Origin: Nostoc commune NIES-4072
GTDB taxonomy: Bacteria > Cyanobacteriota > Cyanobacteriia > Cyanobacteriales > Nostocaceae
Direction: 5' to 3'
DNA length: 64,000 nucleotides
Assembly: GCF_003113895.1 (NCBI RefSeq)
Contig: NZ_BDUD01000002.1
Location: 742,782 to 806,781 of the forward strand
How positions within the stretch are numbered: the first letter of the stretch is position 1; every line of letters starts with the position of its first letter. The notes beneath the pieces are model-generated. The model did not search any database and was not told where the DNA came from. It saw only the letters and a program-made list of their open reading frames with translations. Shown in pieces: positions 52,494 through 62,101 of the stretch. A program made the position numbers and the translations under genes.

Positions 52494-53876
52494 CAGGGTT
52501 AGCGCGTCTCAAACCCTATTGACAAGCGGACTTACCTATAAGCAATCAAGTTGGAAACAAAGTGGCACTATCCGGGCTAGGGTAAGATTTAATCCATCTA
52601 GGTGCAAGGTTCGAGTAATGCCAGCAGGATTTGAGAACAAGAAAAGCAAAACCAAAGCATCTTTTACACCCAGTGTAAATAGCAAAGACATTACCACTAA
52701 GTTTCAGGAATACTTCACACAAATAAAAGATCCCAGAGTGGAAAGGACAAGATATCATTTACTCACAGATATCATCACCATAGCGATTTTGGCAGTAATA
52801 GCAGGAGCGTCAGGTTGGGAAGATATTGAGGAGTATGGAATCAGTAAACAAGAGTGGTTGAAAACGTTTTTGCAACTACCATTCGGAATACCCAGCCCCG
52901 ATACTTTTAGGAGGGTGTTTGAAAGAATTAACCCAAAAGAATTTGAGCAATGTTTTCGGCAGTGGGTTCAATCCTTGGTTGAGAAATTGGGAGTAGAAGT
53001 AGTAGCCATAGATGGCAAAACTCATAGAGGCTCTTATGACCGAGAATCAAAACTAAAAGCCTTGCACACAGTGAGTGCCTGGTCGAGTGAACATCGTTTA
53101 GTTTTGGGACAAACAAAAGTCAGTTCTAAATCAAATGAAATCACTGCAATTCCAGCACTATTGGACATATTAGACATCTCTGGCTGCATCATTACCATTG
53201 ATGCGATGGGTACACAGAAATTGATTGCCGAGAAAATTATTGCAGCTAATGCGGATTATATTCTGAGTCTGAAAGATAATCATCCAACACTCCATCAACA
53301 AGTAAAAAATTGGTTTGAGGCAGCACAATCCATTGGATTTAAAGATATTGATATCGGTATTAGTCAACGTATTGAAAAAGGACATCACCGCATCGAAAAA
53401 CGTACAGTTTACACCGTACCTGTGTCGCAGATTCCTGGACTTTATCAACTAGATTTATGGGGAGGACTAAAAACAATAGTCATGGTAGTACGTTCGATTC
53501 AGCATTGGAATAAAACAACACACGAAGTACAATTTTACATTACTAGCCTTATTAATGATGCAAACAAGATTGCTAGTGCAATTCGACAGCATTGGGGAAT
53601 AGAAAATTCTGTTCATTGGACATTGGATGTTACCTTCCACGAGGATGAATGCCGAATTCGTTCTTTACACAGTCCACAAAACTTTGCTTTACTACGTCGT
53701 ATTGCTCTTAATGCATTAGAGCGAGAATCGTCTTTTCGTCGCAGTATTCGCCAAAAATCACGACGGGCAGCTATGAACGATCACTATATGCTTTCTGTGT
53801 TAGCTGCGGCTCTCTCAAACTCAGTACCTCTGCCATAAATCCCCCTGTCAATAGGGTTTGAGACGCGCTAACCCTG
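52494..53876 (+). mobile_element. ISAs1-family insertion sequence, complete
   Basis: The element starts CAGGGTTAGCGCGTCTCAAA and ends with the inverted sequence GAGACGCGCTAACCCTG. It is 1383 bp long with one transposase gene. Flanks TGGATAGT and CTGAAATA are unrelated, and the right side is the C-terminus of a relaxase read from the opposite direction, so the IS joins two unrelated genes. Confidence 0.88.
52618..53838 (+). CDS. ISAs1-family transposase
   Basis: The transposase is 406 residues from the ATG at 52618. An N-terminal DUF/H-repeat region (ITTKFQEYFTQIKDPRVERT) precedes the catalytic domain. Catalytic regions are VVAIDGKTHRGSYD (first Asp), ITIDAMGTQK (second), and HWGIENSVHWTLDVTFHEDE (Glu). 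The gene is intact. The frame is also continuous upstream into the AAA ATPase, which gives a single long open frame of 854 codons; the fusion is fortuitous. Confidence 0.88.
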   Translation: MPAGFENKKSKTKASFTPSVNSKDITTKFQEYFTQIKDPRVERTRYHLLTDIITIAILAVIAGASGWEDIEEYGISKQEWLKTFLQLPFGIPSPDTFRRVFERINPKEFEQCFRQWVQSLVEKLGVEVVAIDGKTHRGSYDRESKLKALHTVSAWSSEHRLVLGQTKVSSKSNEITAIPALLDILDISGCIITIDAMGTQKLIAEKIIAANADYILSLKDNHPTLHQQVKNWFEAAQSIGFKDIDIGISQRIEKGHHRIEKRTVYTVPVSQIPGLYQLDLWGGLKTIVMVVRSIQHWNKTTHEVQFYITSLINDANKIASAIRQHWGIENSVHWTLDVTFHEDECRIRSLHSPQNFALLRRIALNALERESSFRRSIRQKSRRAAMNDHYMLSVLAAALSNSVPLP

Positions 53877-55014
53877 CTGAAATATCCTGTTGTGGGTGCT
53901 GTTTCTTTGGATGCGGCTGAACTTTTTTCTTGGTCTTATTTGCTTCCGAAGTGGGGTTATATTCTAATTTTGGTTGTATTATCGAAATCTCACTGGGATA
54001 ATTACTGCTTAATGTATATATAGTAACAAGTTTTTTAGAGTTACTATCGGTATCACCATTACTATCACTTGTACTGCTATTAGTAGGTTTATCACTATAT
54101 AAGTAATCAATGTTACTTAAAATTATACTATTTATGCGAGCAATTGCTTTGGCTTTAGCTTGTTGAATTACTTCTTTATCTTTATCTGGGTCGTACATGA
54201 TTCCATATTCAGACCGCAGTTTGTTCCAGCTATAAGGTTTGTATACTTGATAACCAGCAATTTTTACATCATTATGAGTGTAGGTAAAGCCTAGTAGTTC
54301 TTCCCCCTGCATCTTAGGCAATACTCCAATGTTATTTTCCTCCAGGCGTTGAATAAACGTAGAGACGGTGGGACTATCCTTAATGGCTTCTCCTATTGCT
54401 TGGCGAATAATTTCCTTACTTGTTGGGGTTTTGTGCTTACTGTTGACTGCTCTAATACTTTTTGATCGGTTGGGACTAGTGAGTGTAATTATTCCGTACT
54501 CTTGCTCTAACCTAGAGGCGACGGCTTCATTTGTTGTCGGTGTTACCTCTAATCCTAGTTCCGCCGCGATGCGTCTAGTTGAGACTTGGGAGTTGAAATA
54601 ATCATAGGAATCATTAACTAAGCTGCCATCTAACCGAATCCGGGAGGTGATTATATGCAGGTGTTCGTGGTTGCGATCGTGGTGGCGTACTGCAACGAAC
54701 TGACTCGTAGCTGCTACAGATGATTCTTCCTTGGGCAAGTATCCCATATCTTTGAGATATTCCCTTGCTACATAACTGTACTGACTGTCCGACAAATGCT
54801 CGTGGTAGTTAGGGCGGTGTGCTATCGAGATAATGAGGTGGGCACACTGCCGTTTAACTGCTTTTTTGGTGTATTTGGTACTGAGGAACTGCTGGTTAAA
54901 TTCATCTGGCTTTGTTCCCATCATATTAGTATCGACAATCGCAGCATCATCTTTCCCCAAGACATACTTGAGCGTGTCGAGAAAATTCGGTTTTTTATAA
55001 ATGACGGGAATCAA
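53848..55014 (-). CDS. Plasmid mobilization relaxase, C-terminus cut by IS
   Basis: This protein of up to 388 residues belongs to the relaxase/mobilization nuclease family. The N-terminal catalytic region has LIISIAHRPNYHEHLSDSQY and the HUH-type metal motif HHDRNHEHLHIITSRI (about residue 111-126). The catalytic Tyr is not certain. The C-terminal part is charged and low in complexity (DSNGDTDSNSKK, then TKKKVQPHPKKQHPQQ). The last residues, GLARLKPY, come from the ISAs1 end, so the native end is lost, but the relaxase domain is whole. It nicks oriT to start conjugal transfer, together with MobC encoded 41 bp upstream. Confidence 0.85.
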   Translation of the reverse strand: MIPVIYKKPNFLDTLKYVLGKDDAAIVDTNMMGTKPDEFNQQFLSTKYTKKAVKRQCAHLIISIAHRPNYHEHLSDSQYSYVAREYLKDMGYLPKEESSVAATSQFVAVRHHDRNHEHLHIITSRIRLDGSLVNDSYDYFNSQVSTRRIAAELGLEVTPTTNEAVASRLEQEYGIITLTSPNRSKSIRAVNSKHKTPTSKEIIRQAIGEAIKDSPTVSTFIQRLEENNIGVLPKMQGEELLGFTYTHNDVKIAGYQVYKPYSWNKLRSEYGIMYDPDKDKEVIQQAKAKAIARINSIILSNIDYLYSDKPTNSSTSDSNGDTDSNSKKLVTIYTLSSNYPSEISIIQPKLEYNPTSEANKTKKKVQPHPKKQHPQQDISAGLARLKPY

Positions 55015-55055
55015 ATTGAGGGAGTTTAAAGTGGATATATAGAACCTGTAATGCC

Positions 55056-55490
55056 TTATTTATCTTGGCTTAAGGCTGATTTATCTGGAACGTCTAGGTT
55101 AAATGCAGCAGCTATGGTCTGATCTACGAGTGCGATCGCATTATTGACAGTATCCAAAATTTCCTGGTTGTTTGTTTCCTTTGCTAAATGAGATAACATC
55201 ATCAGTTCGCTTTTGAGGTTTCCAGCAGTAGCGCGGATAGTTATCAAGTCGGCAGGCGGTTTTGCCGTTAGTACCCGCCTTAACCCACAGGAACGTAAAT
55301 ACTCAGATGCAGTTACCCCTGTGGCGATCGCTTTTTCCTCAATGGTAGTTTTCTCTTGCTCAAAGAGGTATACCTTGATAGATTTAGTTCGCTTTATGGA
55401 GTTACTTACCATACCTTGTTTCACTGCGGGACTGAGTGGCATAGTTAGAGACTGCACTGAGGGAGTTGGGGATAACCGGAAATCTGACAA
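55056..55490 (-). CDS. mobC: MobC-like mobilization accessory protein
   Basis: The 144-residue protein shows an RHH-type N-terminus (RTKSIKVYLFEQEKTTIEEK, then AIATGVTASEYLRSCGLRRV) and a helical C-terminus, typical of MobC proteins that help the relaxase at oriT. It precedes the relaxase on the same strand, and the two form an operon. The oriT is expected in the upstream spacer. Confidence 0.82.
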   Translation of the reverse strand: MSDFRLSPTPSVQSLTMPLSPAVKQGMVSNSIKRTKSIKVYLFEQEKTTIEEKAIATGVTASEYLRSCGLRRVLTAKPPADLITIRATAGNLKSELMMLSHLAKETNNQEILDTVNNAIALVDQTIAAAFNLDVPDKSALSQDK

Positions 55491-56296
55491 CAGTGTATGG
55501 TCTCAATTGCGGACAATATCGCTGCTACTTTTGGTATAAACTATACTTGATTTAGATGCCGCCAGTGAGAGTACTGTAACTTGTGATAATACAAGGTAAT
55601 ATCTTATGGTTCGTCTTGTAACTGACACTGAAGCCGTAAACCTTGTTTTTAATGATGCAATTGTTGGGTTGTAGAGATTGTATGGTTATGTCGCCAGCGT
55701 GCGATCGCGTAGTGGGTGCTATCCATTATCGTGAATTAAATTATACGTAATTACAATTATTTATAGGTATTATTTTTCAATCTGTTTATTTATCAAACAG
55801 TAGATATATTACAAAGGTAGCATTTTGTGCTACAAAATAAAACGATTGGTATTAAAGGACTGTCAATTAATCTAGTTTATTGATAATAACCTTAGTGATA
55901 AAATGACCCTACTAAACATACCTTGTTTTAGTTACAGGACTGTACGGCGACAGCAATAGTCTGTTGTGGAGTGCAACTGTAGTAAATCAGATACAGAGCG
56001 GATTGTGGGGTTCTATCCTAAGTTGATTAACTTCGACGTAATGCTGAAATAATTGGGTTAATTTGCCCTCAGAATACCTCAATTATGGGGATTGTTAGAG
56101 TTTATTTTTCAGTTAATTATTTATTTTGATTGACAAAAATCAAACCCAATTTCACTTAATTGGGGTAATTAGTGTGTCAATTGGGGTAGTTAGGAGTAAA
56201 TACGGGGGTGAGTTCTCCTGCCGTATGGTTAAAGTATGAGTATTGACAAATAGCTTACTGAGAAGCTTGATTTGCACGTTAGATAGAAGAGAAGTT
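55491..56296. other. Probable oriT and promoter region
   Basis: No gene is recognised in 800 bp. The end next to MobC would be the expected site of oriT, but I cannot fix a nick site. An AT-rich block lies at 55,730-55,870. Near the right end TTGGGGTAATTAG (56,157) and AATTGGGGTAGTTAG (56,176) are repeats of a motif that recurs at 57,345 and 57,478. Confidence 0.4.
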
Positions 56297-56875
56297 ATGG
56301 CAAGAGCGAGTAAGCCAGCTGATTCGGTTGAGTTGGCGCGTATCATGCGGAATAAAGATATGGAGGACGGTATAGTAATTAGCTATCTCCAGTCGAAGAA
56401 GCGAGGGCAAACTGAGTTAGTATGTGAGGCGCTGCGGGCGTATTACTTACCGTTTGCGCTATCTGCTGCGGGGGTATCTGGTGTTGAATTGCAGTCAGCC
56501 CTTCATGATGCGATCGCGCAACTGGAAGTTCAGATAATTAAGATGAAACGGATGTTTGGGATGGAGGGGTTGCCCCAGATAGTTCTTGTTAATCCTCATA
56601 GTGGAGTTTTCTCGCAAGGTGCAACTGGGTTACAACCAACAGTTGGAACTAATGGCGTGGAAATAGCTCCTATTTCAGCTAATTCGGTTCCCCCTTCAGT
56701 TTCTTTTTTTGATTCCACTGGGCCAAGTCCTGTGTCGTTAACTGTTGCGACAGAACCAGTCGGCTCAAATGTTTTGGAAGAAGATTCCGAAGATGATGGG
56801 TTCTTTAATGATGAGGAGGATGACCCAATTGCTAAGGCAGAAATAGAAGTTGATGCGGGATTTCGTCTGGAGTGA
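56297..56875 (+). CDS. Small DNA-binding-like protein upstream of ParM (possible ParR-type adaptor)
   Basis: The protein is 192 residues from the ATG at 56297, where MARASKPADSVELARIMRNK begins; the frame from 56243 is open but its start does not look native. The N-terminal 80 residues may form an RHH/HTH domain (KKRGQTELVCEALRAYYLPF). The rest is flexible with an acidic stretch near the end (NVLEEDSEDDGFFNDEEDD). Type II partition systems pair an actin (ParM) with a small DNA-binding adaptor (ParR). The order is reversed here and the distance is 965 bp, so this role is inferred from position and composition only. Confidence 0.5.
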   Translation: MARASKPADSVELARIMRNKDMEDGIVISYLQSKKRGQTELVCEALRAYYLPFALSAAGVSGVELQSALHDAIAQLEVQIIKMKRMFGMEGLPQIVLVNPHSGVFSQGATGLQPTVGTNGVEIAPISANSVPPSVSFFDSTGPSPVSLTVATEPVGSNVLEEDSEDDGFFNDEEDDPIAKAEIEVDAGFRLE

Positions 56876-57840
56876 GGGGATTATGAGGATATGGGTGGTT
56901 AGATATTTGAGAAAAGCATACTCTCTCTGCCTTCGGTTGTGATACTTGCGTAAGTCCTGCCCTTGTCCTGTTTGTCGTTGTGGGCAATATCTCCTGGAGT
57001 GCGATCGCGCAGGCGCTGTTACCAGTAAGTGCTTTGCACCACTACACTGGGCGCATTTAGAAGGAGTTTTCGCTCAAGCACCTGCACTGCATTCCTCAAA
57101 GTTTCTATGAAACCATTTCAGCCATACATTTGGTCAAAGCCTTTGGTCGAGGGCTTCAATAGTATTTGACGGAACTGGAAAGGCGATCGCATTCTAGTTT
57201 TAGAGGTGCGATCGCCTAGAATAATCACTTCATATATCTCATCTGTAAAAGCTGCGATCAAAAATTTGACAGCAAAGCAAATGTGTAATTAACCCCATTT
57301 GACATACCTTGTTATCGCCCAGGACTACACAATTGCGATACTTTTTACTGGGGTAATTGCGGGGATAGTTGAGGTAATACGGGGTGTGATCATAACAATC
57401 GCATTGTTTGAACTACAGCTAAAAAGGTAATTTTATTTAATAATTCAACTTTTCGTTGATACAGAATTTGGGTGTGATTGGGGTAATTTAGTCATAATTT
57501 AGGAGGTGTTTTGATCATCGGGTATTAAAGTAATCTTTAGTACTCTAATGTACTTAGAGTTTACAGTTTTGATTTGGTATTAGTGCTATGGAGGTACTTC
57601 AGTTAGCCCTCTGGCAATTTGCTGTAGTTGTCGGCAGTTTGCAGTGGACTTTCTACTCAATGGAGTTGAGTATGAATGCTGTAGCGCCATCGAAAAACAT
57701 CGCCATAATAGTTTTTTCTATATGCACTTTGTATGTAAAAAAGTTGTTAAACCCTGTAAAGAAAGTATTTTACACCACAGTATTTTTCCCATTTCGGTTA
57801 AATTGGGAACGATAGTAAAAGGTAATAAAAGATTAAAGAT
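56876..57840. other. Spacer with TGGGGTAATT motifs ahead of parM
   Basis: The stretch has no convincing gene; short frames at 57,588-57,870 look spurious. It contains HIP1 sites and two more copies of TGGGGTAATT, at 57,345 and 57,478, plus the related ACGGGGTGTGATC, so it may hold the centromere-like site of the ParM system. Confidence 0.45.
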
Positions 57841-59076
57841 ATGCCCAAAACTAAGGAGAAAACAGACGTAAAAAAGGTAGTAATTACGATTGACATGGGT
57901 GCAAGTAAAACCAAGGCGATCGTTCAAGAGTATCCAGAGGGAAAGCCTGTTGTTTTACTTTTTGACTCAGAAGTAGCAGATATTGCTAAAGCTTCGATTG
58001 AGAGCGTTCAACAAGAAGGTAGTCCTGAATCTCGTACTTGGGTAGGAATAGGCGATGAGTATTGCGCCTTGGGAGAGCTTGCCCGTCGTCGATTTGGGGG
58101 TATATCGCAGCTGAAGGAGCTAAAGTACGAACTGGCAGTCCCCAAAATTTGTGGTGCATTTTGGCTGGCTAAGGAGAAGTTGAACCTGGGTAATGATGTT
58201 GCAGCTTACTTGAGCATCCTGCTACCGCCCGGTGAAGTGCAAGACAAAGAACAGTTACAAGTTCGGTTGAAGGATGCGTTTCGAGGATTTGATACACCAG
58301 CAGGTAAGATGCGGGTAAAAATGCTTCGTTATGATGCAGCTTCTGAGGGTAGTGGGATATTTTTTCACCGTAGGCAATCGCTTGGCGATAATATGCCTGC
58401 TTCGATGTATGTGATGCTTGGTTATCGCAACGCAAGTATTTTCACCTTTCGTAGTGGTTCAATTGGTGCGGGAATAACCAGTAATTTTGGTATGTCTTGG
58501 CTGGTGAATAATTTTACTTCTAAGACATCAGGACTAAGCCCTGATAATCCCAATATTATCGAGGTGTTGGTAGAAGCTGGAGTTAGTTGTGACTCCCAGG
58601 TGATGCAGAAACTCTCACGCAAACGCAAAGGTGATGAAATTCAACTTGATGGCGAGTTGATGTCCAAGGCTTTATTGCTTGCTAGAGATGAATATTGGCG
58701 TGCGATCGTCAGATGGTTGCGCTCGAAGATGGATGATGATATTGAAGAACTGGTGTTTTGCGGAGGGACTGCGGATTACATTCGTCCAGAAATAGACGCT
58801 TACTTCCAGAAAGAGGGGATTAAGGTATCTTGGCACGGTAATATTTTTATACCTGATGAGATATCTTCCGGTATTGGCAATCGGATGGCGGATGTCTGGG
58901 CGCTCTACCAATATATGATTATTCAGTTTGATGAGTTGACTGGTTATACCCGCTCTGAGGTTGTACTGCTAACTAAATCCGCTGAAGGTAGTACAGATGA
59001 AGAAGTTAAACGTAAGTATAATTTTACGCCTTGTGATCGACCTAGTACCTTTATTGCTGTGAACGAGAATGTTTGA
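57841..59076 (+). CDS. parM: ParM/StbA-like plasmid segregation actin
   Basis: The 411-residue protein has the actin-like fold. Phosphate-1 is VVITIDMGASKTKAIV (about 13-28). GSIGAGITSNFG-like sequence occupies the phosphate-2 position, and LVFCGGTADYI with a following acidic strand is the adenosine motif. Polymerising ParM filaments push plasmid copies apart. It has a weak but usable start (AAGAT ATG). The small RHH-like gene lies upstream, and a second ParM-like gene is encoded at the right end of the window. Confidence 0.82.
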   Translation: MPKTKEKTDVKKVVITIDMGASKTKAIVQEYPEGKPVVLLFDSEVADIAKASIESVQQEGSPESRTWVGIGDEYCALGELARRRFGGISQLKELKYELAVPKICGAFWLAKEKLNLGNDVAAYLSILLPPGEVQDKEQLQVRLKDAFRGFDTPAGKMRVKMLRYDAASEGSGIFFHRRQSLGDNMPASMYVMLGYRNASIFTFRSGSIGAGITSNFGMSWLVNNFTSKTSGLSPDNPNIIEVLVEAGVSCDSQVMQKLSRKRKGDEIQLDGELMSKALLLARDEYWRAIVRWLRSKMDDDIEELVFCGGTADYIRPEIDAYFQKEGIKVSWHGNIFIPDEISSGIGNRMADVWALYQYMIIQFDELTGYTRSEVVLLTKSAEGSTDEEVKRKYNFTPCDRPSTFIAVNENV

Positions 59077-59768
59077 TTAGCTCAGAAAAAGTAGTGTAGT
59101 TACAAGGACTGCAACTACACTTCTGGGATGCTTTTTACGTAACTTCTCAATAACCACTGCATGAATGAGCCGATTACTCGTGGTTAGGTGAGAATAGCTA
59201 GTTCTAGGGGGATTGAAAATAATTCCTTGTTGGCAGCGCCCCTTTCTATAATGACATCAGGTAGATAGAGAATATTGTTATCCCGCTTCAATCGAGTACA
59301 CTTTGAACAAAGACTGTTGTTCAGCGTAGAATCTTCATGGCAAGGTGGTTATATTATGTCAACAGAAGATTTTTCTTCTCAATAAGCTCAAAAAAGTCGC
59401 ATTAATAGCTGCTGGTTGACACAGCTTTAAAGGTTGAAATCACATTAGAATTATGCCGTTGGTTTTTATACTCAATAACCAGCTTGCACAAAGGCCATAA
59501 TGCTTTCCTACGGAACTATTAGATTGAGCAAGTGCTGAGTGAATATCTCTTGGACGGGGTATATTTCTTTTTGTGTACAATTCCACAATAGGCAATCTGT
59601 GTAGCTAGGTCGATATTACTTGCAGTCAACCTCTGTGTTGATAGCAATCCTTGTTAGAGAAATCAGAAAAATGATATAACATTATCTCAAAATTCTTCGC
59701 CCAAACTGATATAACGTTATCTCATGACTGGGAGTCGGAAATATAGTAATCAAGAAAGAGAAAAAATT
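59077..59768. other. Spacer ahead of parA
   Basis: About 690 bp hold no recognised gene. Near the right end are two copies of a near-palindromic repeat described separately. The rest is AT-rich without obvious structure. Confidence 0.45.
59672..59724 (+). promoter_or_regulatory. Repeated operator-like site before parA
   Basis: TGATATAACATTATCTCA (59,672-59,689) and TGATATAACGTTATCTCA (59,707-59,724) are direct repeats 35 bp apart. Each has a palindromic core (ATAACGTTAT in the second). They lie 45-97 bp before the parA ATG, where ParA or a ParB-type protein may bind, and may also act as a centromere. Confidence 0.55.
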
Positions 59769-60572
59769 ATGCCTGCCAATTTGACCCTTTCGATTGAGAC
59801 AAACGCTGGAGGAGTGGCGAAAAGTACTATTTCATACAATCTTGCGTATGAATTGGGTGTTCGTGGCTATTCAGTGGCACTATTAGACATCGATCCTAAC
59901 GAATCATTGACATTATTTTGCGGATTAGGAGAATTTAAAACTCAGGGAACAATGGCTAATGTTTACCATCCAGACTTCAATGGGAACTGGCCTTTAGTTA
60001 CAGCTTGGCAAGGTAAGATTGACAAAATTCAAGTTTGTAAAGGCGGAAAAGAATTACACGAAACAATTCGGGAAGTTTCAAAGGATCTGCGTGGAGCTTA
60101 TACTCTTGCAGATCGGTTGAGTGATTACCCCTTATCTCACGATTTTGTAATTATCGATTGTCCTGCAACATTGGAGCCTTTACCACTGACTGCTCTTGCA
60201 GCTTCTAGCCACGTATTAATTCCCATTCAACCTGAATACAAGGCTTCTCAAAGTGCTGCGGCGATGATTGAGTGGTACTATTTCAACTGCAAGCGGCTGA
60301 GATTGAAACCGACTCCAAAAATATTAGGTATAGTTCCTACTCGTTGGAAAAGTGATTGGGGAGCGCATAGAAGTATTGTCGAGGAACTTCCCCTAGTCTG
60401 TAAAAATTTGGGAATTCAGTATTTTAGCCCAATTCGAGAATCAGCTGATATTCTTAATGCTTCTGGTAGAGGGCTACCTCTGGGAATTTACAGACCAGGC
60501 AAAGAGGCAAGAGGAGATTTTCTGCCAATTGTTGATGCACTAGTTAACGAACTTAAGCTAATAAGAGGTTGA
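59769..60572 (+). CDS. parA: ParA-family ATPase
   Basis: The protein is 267 residues from the ATG at 59769. The deviant Walker A reads NAGGVAKSTISYNLAYELG. In most ParA proteins the first position is Lys (KGGVGKT); here it is Ala, so the signature lysine is missing. The following motifs, VALLDIDPNESLTLFCG and FVIIDCPATLEPLPLTA, are typical. It is likely the partition ATPase working with ParB. The next gene starts 3 bp after its stop, so both are one operon. Confidence 0.88.
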   Translation: MPANLTLSIETNAGGVAKSTISYNLAYELGVRGYSVALLDIDPNESLTLFCGLGEFKTQGTMANVYHPDFNGNWPLVTAWQGKIDKIQVCKGGKELHETIREVSKDLRGAYTLADRLSDYPLSHDFVIIDCPATLEPLPLTALAASSHVLIPIQPEYKASQSAAAMIEWYYFNCKRLRLKPTPKILGIVPTRWKSDWGAHRSIVEELPLVCKNLGIQYFSPIRESADILNASGRGLPLGIYRPGKEARGDFLPIVDALVNELKLIRG

Positions 60573-60575
60573 TCG

Positions 60576-61727
60576 ATGACAAAATTAAACAAACCGAGTG
60601 TACTTGGAATGTTTGCTTCTGCTGCTGGTTCACAACAGGTATTTGAGCTTGAAGAACGAGTAGAAGATTTACAGGCAGAGATTACAAGATTAAAAGATGA
60701 ACAAGCACAGGGAAAGCTTGCTGAAGAAGAACGTACAGTCCTCAATCAAACTATTGAAGACCTACGAGAACATTTGAAAGCATCTGGAATTTTTAAAATT
60801 CACTATAGTGAAATAAAACCCAATCCGAAACAAGCAAGGCAAACATTTACTTCGGATAGTATTCGGAGTATGGCTGTTTCAATTAGAGAGGAAGGGCAAC
60901 AACAGCCGATTATCTTACTACCGGGAAATCTCATTTTTGATGGAGAACGGAGATGGAGATCCGTTGCAGAAGAGTTACAGCCAGAAATTGAAACGCTTGA
61001 TGCAGTGATGCTTCAGAAAGTTCTTTCTGAAGAGGAATTACATGCACGCACTTTATTAACTAGTCTTCATCGAGAAAGCTTGAATGAGCTAGATTTAGCC
61101 GAGGGCTTGATTCAACAGGCTAAGTTAGCTTTGGAATTTGAACAGGAAGAAGTAGTTAGAGCACTTAGGAGAGCAATAGCTAGATTAAATGCAAAAAAGC
61201 TTTTGCCCCAATTAACTGAATTGGTTATTTTAACTAGAAAAGAGCAGTCAGAAGGCATTAAAGGATTTAATTTAGACGAAATAGAACAAAGTATTCTTCT
61301 GTTGCTATTACGTTTTCAACAAAATCCAGCATCAGTAGATGCAAATGTCTTTCCTTGTTTACGGCTTTCAGAAGACTTAAAAATTGCGATTAGAGAATCA
61401 GGACTTGGTGCAAACCATGCCCGATCACTCCAAAAACTAAATTCTAAAAATTTAAAAGTTGAAGAAACTAAAGCTCTTAAAATCCGACAAGATGCTACAT
61501 CACAAGTTTTGCAAGAAAGGCTAACAGTCGCTCAAACTCGTTTTCTAGTTGCCCAAACTATTGCTGAACATGCTCCTGAAACAAAACCTAAACCAAGTCC
61601 CCAAATCAGTTCTCTAATTCGAGATGTCTCAGCAACTAAGGTCGAAGATATCCAGCAAGAGCAACTGAGAGATTTATTGGCTGTATTAGAAGCTAAGGCA
61701 AAAGAGATTCGGAAAAAGCTGGACTAA
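60576..61727 (+). CDS. parB: ParB-like partition protein
   Basis: The 383-residue protein has an N-terminal coiled coil (about 22-70: FELEERVEDLQAEITRLKDE, then EERTVLNQTIEDLREHL). Then comes the ParB/Srx domain (IHYSEIKPNPKQARQTFTSD, then SIREEGQQQPIIL, then GERRWRSVAEE, with the GERR nucleotide-binding box). A central helical DNA-binding part and a basic C-terminus follow. It binds centromere sites and ParA. It forms an operon with parA. Confidence 0.88.
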   Translation: MTKLNKPSVLGMFASAAGSQQVFELEERVEDLQAEITRLKDEQAQGKLAEEERTVLNQTIEDLREHLKASGIFKIHYSEIKPNPKQARQTFTSDSIRSMAVSIREEGQQQPIILLPGNLIFDGERRWRSVAEELQPEIETLDAVMLQKVLSEEELHARTLLTSLHRESLNELDLAEGLIQQAKLALEFEQEEVVRALRRAIARLNAKKLLPQLTELVILTRKEQSEGIKGFNLDEIEQSILLLLLRFQQNPASVDANVFPCLRLSEDLKIAIRESGLGANHARSLQKLNSKNLKVEETKALKIRQDATSQVLQERLTVAQTRFLVAQTIAEHAPETKPKPSPQISSLIRDVSATKVEDIQQEQLRDLLAVLEAKAKEIRKKLD

Positions 61728-62101
61728 TACTATCTCGTCCGACTTAGTTCACTGAATCGGAGATGTCCATGTAATCTATAAGTGCTTATCTAAACTACCC
61801 AAATAGCTTTCGCCTGAATCCCGCAGAGTCAAACCAGAATTATCAGCCGAACGGTTTCAGCATGTGAGATTTCTAGACTGCGACAAAGCAGTAAGCCGAA
61901 TTATATTTGAGTGCTGACACTGCCAAGAGAGGATACTTTGTGAGTTTACGGGTGAGCCTGTAGTTGGAGAATATAATGGACGGTCTTCAATCATCCAAGT
62001 TAAAGGTCAATGCCCAAACTTTGAGCAAACTGCTATTAGAATTAGTACGGAAGAAGTGCTTTCTACAATAGTGATTCCTTTTCCTTGGACATAAATAGTT
62101 T

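Noticed and set aside
10831..53876. Inversion between the two oppositely oriented ISAs1 copies
   Set aside because: If the segment between them had been inverted, the 8 bases left of copy A should match the reverse complement of those left of copy B. CTTTCAAG and ACTATCCA do not match, nor do the right-hand pairs, so a simple inversion is not supported.
57588..57871. Two overlapping small frames ahead of parM
   Set aside because: Both lack ribosome-binding sites and have low-quality sequence; the region is more likely regulatory.
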